A stretch of 64,000 nucleotides of DNA from Mesorhizobium temperatum (GTDB taxonomy: Bacteria; Pseudomonadota; Alphaproteobacteria; Rhizobiales; Rhizobiaceae), in NCBI RefSeq assembly GCF_002284575.1, contig NZ_NPKJ01000003.1, positions 19,015-83,014 on the forward strand, in the 5' to 3' direction. The position numbers and the translations under genes were made by a program. Below, one piece after another: positions 1-8,002 of the stretch. How positions within the stretch are numbered: the first letter of the stretch is position 1; the number at the start of each line of letters is the position of its first letter. A model generated the notes under the pieces. That model worked only from the letters and a program-made list of their open reading frames with translations. It had not been told where the DNA came from and ran no database searches.

Positions 1-785
1 CAAATGTGCCTGGCGATTTCAGCGGCGGCCTCGTGTGCCCCTGTTTCAGCTACAACCACCACGGAAGCGCCAACGAAAGGCACATCGGAATAACCGTAAC
101 CATGGAAAAATGCCGCATCTATTAAGCCGTGTTTAGCAGCATAGTCGGCTACGTAGTCTGTCACGGATTTCATGGGTTCTACGAAGGTGTTGCCCATTCG
201 CGCATCGACCAGCCAAGGAAGTTGAATAACGGCTGTTTGGGAGATCGCTTCGCCGCGCAAGATGCGAATAAGGGTTTTCATCGCCAAATAGCCAGCCTCG
301 GCTTCGTCGATATGCGGATATTGCTTACAGCCGAAAAGGCCATTCGACAATTTGGCCAGTTCTGGCGATATATTCCCATGAAGGTCAAGAGAAACCGTGA
401 TGGGCATGTCCGGACCAACTACCTCCCGGACCTGTTCCAAGATGTAGGCTTCCAGATCGTCCGCGTTCTCAGCAACGCCGGCACCGTGAAGCGCCAAACA
501 TATTCCCGTGTATTCACCCTTTCGTTTTTCGGCAATAGTAACAAGCTTCCCTACGGCATATTCGACGGCCTCCCTAGTGAGCCTGGGTCCCGCATTCCCT
601 GCTGCAATGGAAGGAATTAGGTCGACGCCATATTCCTCTGCAGCTTTGATCATGCCGGCCAGATAACCGACCTTGTTCCGGTATATGGAAAAAAGCTCTT
701 CGCCCACCGAAATACCTTTGAAGTCCCCGGCCCCCGACGCAAACGAGTTGCTTTCGTGAACGAGCATACCGAACAATATTTTCAT
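1..785 (-). CDS. M81 family (MlrC-like) metallopeptidase, partial
   Basis: Reading leftward from an ATG at 785 gives an open frame of 261 residues that runs off the window edge. It starts MKILFGMLVHESNSF, the HExNxF-type opening of the M81/microcystinase C family, and goes on with LALHGAG, LDLHGN and a CKQYPHID segment, all family landmarks including likely zinc ligands. A very good Shine-Dalgarno (AGGAGGT) precedes the ATG by about 5 bases. Proteins of this family are metal-dependent amide or peptide hydrolases whose genes often neighbour dipeptide ABC operons, as here. The C-terminal half lies outside the window, so integrity is unknown. A stub of a second M81 gene sits at 7738. Confidence 0.85.
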   Translation of the reverse strand, partial: MKILFGMLVHESNSFASGAGDFKGISVGEELFSIYRNKVGYLAGMIKAAEEYGVDLIPSIAAGNAGPRLTREAVEYAVGKLVTIAEKRKGEYTGICLALHGAGVAENADDLEAYILEQVREVVGPDMPITVSLDLHGNISPELAKLSNGLFGCKQYPHIDEAEAGYLAMKTLIRILRGEAISQTAVIQLPWLVDARMGNTFVEPMKSVTDYVADYAAKHGLIDAAFFHGYGYSDVPFVGASVVVVAETGAHEAAAEIARHI

Positions 786-985
786 ACTCACCTCCTGATT
801 GTGCTAAACCGTTGGACATTGGACCGTTTGCCGTCAGTGCTTTCATTTCAGAGCGTGATGCCTCTCTCGGCATTGAAATCCTCTCAAGCCAATCTCGTCT
901 CAATCCGACTAAATCGCTGTTGCGCCATTTTGCGACTTGCGCTGATTCCGTAATCTCTGCTTCACCACTAAGCAGCATTTTGTAG

Positions 986-1000
986 TTTGATGCAACAAAA
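986..1000. promoter_or_regulatory. Candidate operator, copy 1 of 5 (TTTGATGCAACAAAA)
   Basis: TTTGATGCAACAAAA lies about 200 bases upstream of the M81 gene at 785. It matches the core found upstream of the amidase, the agmatinase-family gene, the M81 stub and the first peptide ABC operon. The regulator is unknown. Confidence 0.35.
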
Positions 1001-1412
1001 ATCTGGCAGTTAGAGCCGCTGGGCCCGACCCGGCGTATATGCTGTTCGGTAAGCATCCCTGATCGTCATGCGCCAGAATCTTGATGATATGACCCTTGTG
1101 TGTCCACGGAAGCAGAAGATCGCAGACCCTCGACGGCTCCCTGCGCTCGACCTTCCGGCAATGGTATCCCGGAATGGCGAACGACAATCACGAACCAGAC
1201 GAAACAGCTCTCGCCGCATAACCGCCCCACAGTTCCTCGAAATCGATGCCGTCGGCATGGGACGACACCGCCTCAGAGGAGATGGGCAAGGCGTTCATCA
1301 CCACCGAGCTCGGCGGCGGCGGTACCACAACGGCTAAGACGGCGTTGATCGCCAAGCGAGGCGTTCGCAACGTGCTCGTCAAAGCTGGCCTTCTTAGAGT
1401 CCGTGCCGAAAC

Positions 1413-2213
1413 TCATTGATGTCGCGCGATGCGTCGCACAAGGATCATGACGGCTGCCGCGTAGAGGAAAGCTGTTGCGGATTCGATGGTGGCCTCGGCG
1501 TCCCTCCATAGCCGCCTGTTGCGGCTGATCCAGGCAAAGAAGCGACGTCTCGGTTGCACGGCGAAGCCGACCTGATCAGGTTTTCTTTTGACGATCTCGA
1601 CAGCGATCGAGGTGGCCTCGGCCACACGCGGTCCCTGATATCCAGAATCGGCGAACACCTTTCGGATAAAGGGGAATGGTCGCCGCGAGGCGTTCAGGAC
1701 CGGACCGGCGCCGTCGCGATCCTGGATGCTGGCGGGATGCGGATAAAGGACGAGAGCCCGACCGTCGGTGTCGACCAGCGCATGGCGCTTGCGGCCTTTG
1801 ATCTTCTTGCCGGCGTCATAGCCGCGCGGCCCGCCACTCTCGCAGGTCTTCACGGTCTGGCTGTCGATGATGGAGGCCGTGGGTGACGCCTCTCGGCCGC
1901 AACGTTCGCGATCCAGCATCAGGAGCTTGTGGTTGATCTTCTCGAACAGGCATGTGTCACGGAACAGGCAAAACCAGCGAAACACCGTGCTCCTCGGCGG
2001 AAAATCCGATGGCAGAAGACGCCACCCGATCCCGCCGCGCATGACGTAGAAGATCGCGTTTACGATCTCGCGCAATGGCCATTTGCGCGGTCGCCCCGTC
2101 GGGCGGGCCGTGGGCATGAGTGGCGCGATCAAACTCCACTCTGCATCCATCATGTCTGTTTCGTAACGCAGGCTTTCGCGATTATGCTGGCGGCGAGTAG
2201 CTGGCGTCCACAT
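1413..2213 (-). pseudogene. IS5-family transposase lacking the catalytic glutamate
   Basis: I take the ATG at 2213, preceded by GGAGAGACC, giving 266 residues; the frame is open upstream but the extension is not family-like. The first two catalytic aspartates are seen in SIIDSQTVKT and VFADSGYQG. Where relatives read RRWVVERFFAWISRNRR this copy reads RRRFFAWISRNRR. Four residues (WVVE) are missing in frame, including the glutamate of the DDE triad, so the protein should be inactive although the frame is open. The C-terminus (ATIESATAFLYAAAVMILV) is normal for the group. Confidence 0.75.
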
Positions 2214-2305
2214 CAGGTCTCTCCAATCAGGCTTCGACAACCCGTTGGAATCACGACCGCGCCAGCTGCTCAACCCCTTCGGCGAGATCAATATTGGAGC
2301 ACATA

Positions 2306-2331
2306 TTTGTGTGGATGTAGATCCACACAAA
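2306..2331. repeat. Perfect 11-bp hairpin inside the IS5 element
   Basis: TTTGTGTGGAT, loop GTAG, then ATCCACACAAA form a perfect stem about 95 bases upstream of the transposase start. No T-run follows on either strand, so it is not an ordinary terminator. It lies in the extra ~300 bp of this element. Confidence 0.6.
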
Positions 2332-2855
2332 TCCAGTAGAATTAGAATAATATAATCATGGCTCAAGACGCCCGTCGCCCGCCTTTGCCTGACTAGGCAG
2401 GATACGGAAAAACGTGACACAGCTTTCCGAAGCGCTCATCGAACACCACGATCGCTAGTGATCACGACCGAATCACACCTATCCGACACAGGCGCCGACC
2501 GTTCAAAAAAGACCAAGCGCGTCCGGACGCTCTGGCCGGCAAAGCCACCGCTCCGAATTTTCGAGACGGGCTCTTAGAGGAGAATCGACAGGCGGGAGAC
2601 GATCTGGCTTGACATGCCTGACGACAATTGCTTCTCGTTTGCTGAGGATGGTGGCTTGCTCGAGCCGTTGTTCGATCTCGTTGACATTGTCAAAAAGGGC
2701 GAGATGTGGCACGCATTTATCCTTTGGGACGCACGGGGATCGAGTGGTTGGAAGTGAGGGCGAAGATGGATGGCGTGCTCGCCGCACGTCACTTCCCTGG
2801 CCTCGTTAAGGCAGGCGATTGCGTTAGCGTGCTGGCGACAATCGAGCCGGCATAG

Positions 2856-3247
2856 ATCTCACCTGTGGCAATCGACCGGGCGTACCAAGATCAAGAGTGT
2901 TCTTGGTGGGTGTGTGCCGAGCATGTTGGAATTTCTGGTATTCCTCACGGCATAGCCGACCACCTGCCACCGATAGTGGCTCGTGCCATCGCGAGATAAC
3001 GACAGCGAACTTCCAAAGTGCCATGAGCAGTTTTCTCGCCAAGACCACAATCGTCGATTTCCATCGGCGACCTTACTTGGCTTGTGTGCGTTCTCGAAAG
3101 GCTTTGGCTTCTCTGGCAGTTGGATTGCAAACGACGAAAACGACCTACTTGCCCGGCTCTTCGGACTGCAAAAGTCAACAAAGCATGAAGATCAGGGTGT
3201 TCGCGGGCTCCTGCCGACAGCTTTGCGATACGCCCAACCGTACGCGT
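2856..3247. other. Gene-free stretch with a possible IS110-family remnant
   Basis: No intact gene. On the minus strand around 2960-3070 a frame reads STIVVLARKLLMALWKF, like the C-terminal end of some IS110-family transposases, with in-frame stops nearby. The match is short and the call is weak. Confidence 0.3.
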
Positions 3248-4624
3248 TTATCCGAGCCCCCGCGTTCTGAAAACTTCCTCAACGGCATTTGCGATGGCGA
3301 GGACACGCCTATCTTCACCATTCTTCGCCATCATCATGAAGCCAACCGGAAGCTCGCCCACCGCCTGGCAAGGAATGGTTGCCGCGCAGCAATCGAAGAA
3401 ATTCCCCGGTTCGTTGTTCCTGCCGATCATGTTCTCGACTTTTTTGGCATGTTCCAGGTCGGAAAGAGCGGAAAGGAGCGGTGCAACCACTGGGACAGTT
3501 GGCATCACCACTGCATGAAAACGAGACATCACATCATGCGCGCCCAACACAATTTTGCGACGAAATGTCAAAGCCTCTGCACGGTCTTGTGGTAAAATTG
3601 AGCGTCCGGTCAACATGATATCGACCACTTCTGGTCCAATCGACTGCGCGTTTTCTTCCGCGAAGCGACCATGGCTTGCGTAAATATCGCTGTAACTTAT
3701 TTTTGAAAACACCTCCCGCCAGTCACGGCGGTTGAGCTCGTCCCATGAAAATTCGGTAAGGGTTGCTCCTGCGTCCTGAAGAACACGGAGGGCGTTTTCG
3801 AATGCCGAAGCGACGGGCTGATCCAGCTCATCGAGCACAAAGTTCTGGAGAACCCCCAACGACACACCGTGAAGCGAAAACTCCGGAAGAGGACGCCATG
3901 GCTGTTTTGCAAGAACCGCGTCCATAACCGCGCAACATTTGACAGAACGCGCTATGGGACCGACGGTATCAATCGTCGTCGAAAGCGGTACGACGCCGTC
4001 GGTCGAAATTCGTCCTTCCGAGGTTTTGAAGCCGACAAGGCCGCACAGTGCAGCTGGTCCGCGTATGGATCCGCCGGTGTCAGAGCCAAGTGCTGCCACG
4101 ACAGATCCGTCTGCTACTGCGGCGGCAGCGCCTGAGGATGATCCTCCAGCAAGACGGGACGGGTCGCGCGGATTGCGCGGAGTGCCGAAAACACGGTTCT
4201 CACCCGTGTTAGCGAAAGCGAACTCCGACATGTTGGATTTGCCGATGATGACCGCTCCAGCTGCCCGCAGTTGCGCCACACAATCTGCGTCTCGTTGAGC
4301 CGGCTGCGCATTCGCCAGGGAAGCAGATCCAGCCTGCGTGATGTCGCCGCGAACATCGCAATTATCCTTTACAACTATTGGAAGGCCCGCAAGCAAAGAC
4401 GGCAAGAGCACACCCCGCTCGCTAAGTCGGTCTTCATAGCGAGCGGCAGCGAGTGCCTCATCCCGCCACAGCCGCGTAAGCGCGTGGCTTCCAGCACTTC
4501 TTAGGGCTTCGGCGTGATCAAGCGCCCGCTCGACCAGATCTGTGGATCTCAGGCAACCCGAAATACGTGCGTTCGCAAGCCTATCAATTGGGTCCGATGG
4601 CCTTAGCGGCGATTGTTTTGACAT
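3248..4624 (-). CDS. Amidase signature family hydrolase
   Basis: 458 residues, the usual length of amidase-signature enzymes, which hydrolyse carboxamides (GatA, aryl-acylamidases, mandelamide hydrolase and others). The catalytic triad is visible: Lys86 in VVKDNCDVRG, the cis-serine in LAGGSSSGAAAAV (about 163) and the nucleophile Ser186 in GSDTGGSIRGP. There is no signal peptide, so the enzyme is cytoplasmic. A strong GGAGGAG precedes the ATG. No gatB or gatC is nearby, so a catabolic amidase is more likely than the tRNA amidotransferase subunit. It lies downstream of the agmatinase-family gene on the same strand, 360 bp apart, with its own candidate operator at 4685. The substrate cannot be told from sequence. 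Confidence 0.88.
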   Translation of the reverse strand: MSKQSPLRPSDPIDRLANARISGCLRSTDLVERALDHAEALRSAGSHALTRLWRDEALAAARYEDRLSERGVLLPSLLAGLPIVVKDNCDVRGDITQAGSASLANAQPAQRDADCVAQLRAAGAVIIGKSNMSEFAFANTGENRVFGTPRNPRDPSRLAGGSSSGAAAAVADGSVVAALGSDTGGSIRGPAALCGLVGFKTSEGRISTDGVVPLSTTIDTVGPIARSVKCCAVMDAVLAKQPWRPLPEFSLHGVSLGVLQNFVLDELDQPVASAFENALRVLQDAGATLTEFSWDELNRRDWREVFSKISYSDIYASHGRFAEENAQSIGPEVVDIMLTGRSILPQDRAEALTFRRKIVLGAHDVMSRFHAVVMPTVPVVAPLLSALSDLEHAKKVENMIGRNNEPGNFFDCCAATIPCQAVGELPVGFMMMAKNGEDRRVLAIANAVEEVFRTRGLG

Positions 4625-4684
4625 CGTTCTCCTCCGCGTTTTTAACGCTCATTTGTTTACCGGCCGGGTACACGAGCATCATGT

Positions 4685-4701
4685 CGCATGATGCAACCAA
4701 G
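4685..4701. promoter_or_regulatory. Candidate operator, copy 2 of 5 (GATGCAACCA)
   Basis: CATGATGCAACCAAG lies about 60 bases upstream of the amidase ATG; it is one mismatch from the GATGCAACAA core of copies 1 and 3. The rest of the 4625-4984 intergenic stretch shows nothing recognisable except a small palindrome GGTTATTTAACC at 4706-4717. Confidence 0.35.
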
Positions 4702-4984
4702 CTGGGGTTATTTAACCGAAGTCAATTGCAAAACCTCAGGCTGAAATTGGCTGAGGTACCTGATTGTATGCGTTGGATTCTTTGTAATCCCGCGAGCAAG
4801 TGGACGCGCATGAAGAAAGCGTCTTGCAACTAGCGACGGGGATTACCGAGAGAGTGGCGCCGATTTAACATGGCGATGGATCAAGATCGGCCATCGCCGG
4901 TGCACTGCCGGCGCCATCGCAGTGGACTGTCTGGCCCCTGATGGCACCACTTAGGGTTTGCCAGGTTCATTGACATCGTCTTTC

Positions 4985-5941
4985 TCACCTCGCGCGGCTT
5001 CGTGCTGTCTCAGCTAAAAGACAGAGCAACTCGAAGCCGAGATGAGCTGCGTGCAGCGCGGTGATGCCGGATGAATCGACAGGAGGACAGACTTCGCAAA
5101 TATCTGCGCCGATGATGTTCGCGCCGCGAAGGCCCCGCAGTATGACCATGGCATCACGCATCGAAAATCCACCCGGCTCGGGACAGCCGGTTCCTGGGCA
5201 GTAGATCGCATCCAACCCATCGATATCGAAAGATATATAGGTGGGAGCATTGCCGACAACGCGCCGCGCTTCCTCGATCACCCACGCGCGACCGCGTTCT
5301 TCGAAAACATCTGTGGTTACGAGGGTCATGCCTGCCTCGCGCGCCCACGCATGGGCTTCAGAATACCTCTCTCTGAGCCCGATCTGGATTACTCGCTTTG
5401 GATCAATCAGTCCTTCCTCAACGGCACGGCGGAAAGTCGTCCCGTGAGTGATCTTCATGCCGCGGGTTTCGTTACTGGTGTCACTATGAGCATCGAAATG
5501 CACCATACCGACATCGCCGCCGCGTAAGAGACCGCGCAGGATAGGCAGCGGAATTGTGTGATCCCCTCCAAGCACGAGCGGGAGTACACCCTTTTCCGCC
5601 AGGTTGCGGAAGCACTCGGTGATGATATCCAGGCTCTTGTCGAAATTTCGCGGGTAAACAGGCACGTCTCCGAGGTCTACGACGCGCGCCGGAGCTATGC
5701 TCTTATAACTGTCGATGGATCCTAACCCTCGGGACTCCTTGCGGATCGCGGTCGGCCCATGTCGACTTCCGCCCAGATGATACGCCGTTCCAAGGTCGAA
5801 CGGGACGCCGACGATAGCGATATCAGCCTCACCACCCTGCTCCATGGGCAGAGCTCGACTCCGCATGAAGGTGGCCATTTCTGCGAAGGGCAGTGTTTGG
5901 CCATCATCCGCAGGCACAAAATCTCTGATAGTATTGGGCAT
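4985..5941 (-). CDS. Agmatinase/arginase (ureohydrolase) family protein
   Basis: 318 residues. The binuclear-manganese signatures are all present: GGDHT (about 125-129), FDAHSDT (149-155) and SFDIDGLDA further on, followed by CPGTGCPEPGGF. The family hydrolyses guanidino compounds to urea plus amine (agmatine, guanidinobutyrate, guanidinopropionate, guanidine). Agmatinases normally read SxDIDxxDP, whereas this protein has DIDGLDA, so the substrate may not be agmatine. It is a single gene with a candidate operator about 45 bases upstream (5983). An amidase follows and an M81 gene is 4 kb away, which fits use of amide and guanidino nitrogen sources. Confidence 0.85.
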   Translation of the reverse strand: MPNTIRDFVPADDGQTLPFAEMATFMRSRALPMEQGGEADIAIVGVPFDLGTAYHLGGSRHGPTAIRKESRGLGSIDSYKSIAPARVVDLGDVPVYPRNFDKSLDIITECFRNLAEKGVLPLVLGGDHTIPLPILRGLLRGGDVGMVHFDAHSDTSNETRGMKITHGTTFRRAVEEGLIDPKRVIQIGLRERYSEAHAWAREAGMTLVTTDVFEERGRAWVIEEARRVVGNAPTYISFDIDGLDAIYCPGTGCPEPGGFSMRDAMVILRGLRGANIIGADICEVCPPVDSSGITALHAAHLGFELLCLLAETARSRAR

Positions 5942-5982
5942 GGGAGCTTCTCCTTGATATAGCCGTTATGTGGACGTTTGTC

Positions 5983-6000
5983 GTGTGATGCAACAAAATT
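5983..6000. promoter_or_regulatory. Candidate operator, copy 3 of 5 (GTGATGCAACAAAA)
   Basis: GTGTGATGCAACAAAATT lies about 45 bases upstream of the ureohydrolase ATG, sharing TGATGCAACAAAA with copy 1. It overlaps the tail of the dppF-like remnant. Confidence 0.4.
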
Positions 6001-6004
6001 CTTG

Positions 6005-6385
6005 TTTGGTCAAGGATTCGGCTTTGTCTGTCTCTGGCGCGCGCATGAGAGGCGACGCCCCGAGCATCTGCCACCTAACGCGGGACCTCAATGCTGCACC
6101 GATCAACCGCAAGGGGGCAACGAGGATGGAACGCGCACCCTTTGAGCGGGTGACAAGACTGGGCACCTCGCCCGCGACCGCACCGCCAACCCAGACCTGT
6201 GTCGTATCCGGCACCGCCGCTGCCGCGATTAGTGCCTCCGTATAGGGATGTACCGGCTTGCTAAAGAGGGCCTCGCTAGGGGCGAGCTCCACGATCCGCC
6301 CGGCGACGCGATGCCCGATGTGTTCCACGACGCCGAGGTCACGCCGCGCCGTTTTGAAAGATTGGAAGCTGCCGATCTTGGGCAT
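6005..6385 (-). pseudogene. Remnant of a dipeptide ABC transporter ATPase (DppF-like), C-terminal end
   Basis: On the minus strand the sequence reads [13 protein letters not shown], then [23 protein letters not shown], almost the same as the intact DppF at 12440-13480 ([13 protein letters not shown]...). The residues VMYLG between these blocks are reduced to G, and after EGEVPS the frame is lost; a second frame recovers the usual cysteine-rich end ([12 protein letters not shown]) with a stop. Walker A, signature and Walker B regions are absent. It is a dead copy of the same ATPase family that the 8-13.5 kb operon carries. Confidence 0.75.
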
Positions 6386-6981
6386 GTTCTTCGTGAGCGC
6401 GACGAACACCCCTCCTTCCTTTGCTGATTGATGCCGCGAGATATTCCTTGATCGACAGGAGCTGACCGGAATGGATAAGTGATCGGCTGATGCCATGCTT
6501 AAAGCCAGGGATGAAGCCAAGCATGAGGGACCATACCGGCGGATTTAGCTGATTACAGGACGGCGCCGGCGGCTCCGAAAACGTTGGTAAAAACTTGCTT
6601 AATCGGCATGGCCGGATGGGCGGCATAAGGCAGAGCTTTTTAGCGTGGCGCCGCGGGTATCGACGTTGACGAGCGCTTCGAGTCCGATGGCGACGTGCGC
6701 TAAAGACGCGTTTGGCTAAGCCGCAGGCGCGAACGGCGTTCTCTACGGGTATCGAATGGTGCTGCCCGTCCAAGGAAAAGGATTGCACAGTGGCGTGGAT
6801 GCAAGGGCGGCGGGAGTGCGGGTGACAAAAGCAGTGCGCTTCTTTCATGACGTATCCCGCGGCGGTCGTGTGACGCCGTCGTAGGTTCCTTAAGCGTCTT
6901 CGGCGTTCCTTGGCCATGTCATCGGCATCAGGACCGGCCTTGCTAACGTTTGATGTTGGCGGGTGATCTCCTAGACTAAGA
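6386..6981. other. Gene-free stretch
   Basis: Six frames give only short, compositionally random reading frames. I recognise no domain, RNA or repeat here; it separates two pseudogenes and is probably decayed sequence. Confidence 0.5.
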
Positions 6982-7390
6982 CTAGAGCCGTATCTGCGTC
7001 GGCACCGACATGCGCATGGAAGCCATGAACCGCAGGTCGGCCTGGTGCTTGACCCAGCAGCCCTCACCATCGTCCTCGCTGGCCGAGGCCTTGGTCGTTG
7101 CATCGACCAGCGTGCCGGTCTTGACCTGGATCGCCTGTGCCTTGAGCTGGTGGGTTATCTGCGCGAACAAGACCTTATCCAATCCCTGACCAGGGCCTTT
7201 CGGGCAACAACAACAGCGGCCGCCAGGCCGGTTCGCCCTTGGTAGCACTGGAGATCATCCCGAGGGCGCCATCGATCGGTGCCCAGTCGATCAGCATGAC
7301 AAGTGCATCCAGCAAGTACGACTTACCGCGTTCAACTACAAAGCCAAACTTCTCCTGACCTATCCGCCGATACCCGCTTGCAGGTCTCAT
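6982..7390 (-). pseudogene. IS5-family transposase remnant
   Basis: The N-terminal piece (start 7390) reads GYRRIGQEKFGFVVERGKS and SATKGEPAW, typical of IS5-group transposases. After a frame change and deletion a second piece reads VLFAQITHQLKAQAIQVKTG followed by TLVDATTKASASEDDGEG, which holds the first catalytic aspartate region. Everything beyond is missing, so the gene is inactive. Confidence 0.65.
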
Positions 7391-7427
7391 AAGGCCACGT
7401 CCTCAAATCATCAAACTCTTTTGGGGA

Positions 7428-7446
7428 CTTGTTGCAACAAATATGC
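7428..7446. promoter_or_regulatory. Candidate operator, copy 4 of 5 (TTGTTGCAACAA palindrome)
   Basis: ACTTGTTGCAACAAATATG contains a perfect 12-bp palindrome, TTGTTGCAACAA, the most symmetric version of the motif in this region. Confidence 0.4.
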
Positions 7447-7586
7447 GATAGAACCTGCAAGATCTGCTTCGTTCACCTGAAGGTCGGCAATACGCAACCT
7501 AGATGGCCGTCGCCGATACGCGTTTGAAGTTATCGCATCAGCCCAGTTCCGTCTTTTCTCTAGGCTCGCCCCTTGACAAATCCGCA

Positions 7587-7605
7587 AGAGTGTTGCAACA
7601 AATCA
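7587..7605. promoter_or_regulatory. Candidate operator, copy 5 of 5 (TGTTGCAACA), next to a TTGACA box
   Basis: AGAGTGTTGCAACAAATCA contains the palindrome TGTTGCAACA. A TTGACA (7573-7578) lies just upstream, so a bound protein would cover the -10 position of a promoter reading toward the M81 stub and the ABC operon. Confidence 0.4.
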
Positions 7606-7737
7606 CATCAATGAAAAAAGCGATGTGCGGCGCCGAAGATTCCCCACGACGCCGTTGCCATCGGTCGATTGCCGATCACCTGTTGTCTCGGTCTACCTGC
7701 TTACGCATGTACGGCCTCAAAAATTGGGATTAACCGC

Positions 7738-7863
7738 ATGTCTGAAATGTCCCAACCCTATCGCATTCTTGTCGCCCACCTTAGCCACGAATCCAATAGG
7801 CGGAACCCTCTGGTTACCGGGGAAGAGCCCTTCGTGGTTGAACGTGGCCACGATATTCTATGA
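7738..7863 (+). pseudogene. M81 (MlrC-like) peptidase stub
   Basis: ATG at 7738 opens MSEMSQPYRILVAHLSHESN and continues RRNPLVTGEEPFVVERGHDIL before a stop. This is the N-terminus of an M81 metallopeptidase (RILVAHLSHESNRFNP-type opening). Only about 40 residues remain, and the next 140 bases before the ABC operon contain no continuation I can follow. The stub shows that an M81 gene once led this operon, as is usual for the family. Confidence 0.7.
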
Positions 7864-8002
7864 TCGCCATCTGGCGGGCCGACACGATGTTCCCACTCCA
7901 GAAATCGACGATCGTCAGCATTCTGTCGGCACTCTATATAAGATTGCAGCTACGGCTTTTGGATAAAACACCGAGAAATCAAAAACAGAGGAGGAATAAA
8001 AT

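Larger units (their letters stand above)
1397..2573. mobile_element. IS5-family element (IS1031-like group), defective
   Basis: The left end GAGTCCGTGCCGAAA and the inverted right end (complement GAGCCCGTCTCGAAA) are imperfect inverted repeats, flanked on both sides by TTA (1394-1396 and 2574-2576), the TNA-type target duplication of this group. The element is 1177 bp although its transposase needs only about 800. The extra ~300 bp lies between the transposase start and the right end and contains a perfect hairpin at 2306. The insertion split the doeB-like gene. A related end occurs at the right edge of the window (63924). Confidence 0.75.
1218..2855 (+). pseudogene. doeB: doeB-like deacetylase remnant (succinylglutamate desuccinylase/aspartoacylase family), split by an IS
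   Basis: Two pieces of one gene flank the IS5-family element at 1397-2573. The left piece reads LEIDAVGM in one frame and then SEEMGKAFITTELGGGGT in another, so a base is missing near 1258. The right piece reads LDMPDDNCFSFAEDGG and, after a further frame change near 2760, LAARHFPGLVKAGDC before a stop at 2855. These match DoeB, N-alpha-acetyl-L-2,4-diaminobutyrate deacetylase of ectoine degradation. There are at least three frame changes (near 1258, 2590 and 2760) plus the insertion, and the N-terminal half is not recognisable, so the gene is dead. The doeB assignment within the wider family is from memory of conserved motifs. Confidence 0.65.

Noticed and set aside
129..620. 163-codon plus-strand frame at the left edge
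   Set aside because: Opposite an M81 gene with an excellent ribosome site and family motifs; this frame has neither.
2306..2331. Rho-independent terminator
   Set aside because: The stem is perfect but no T-run follows on either strand, and it lies upstream, not downstream, of the transposase.
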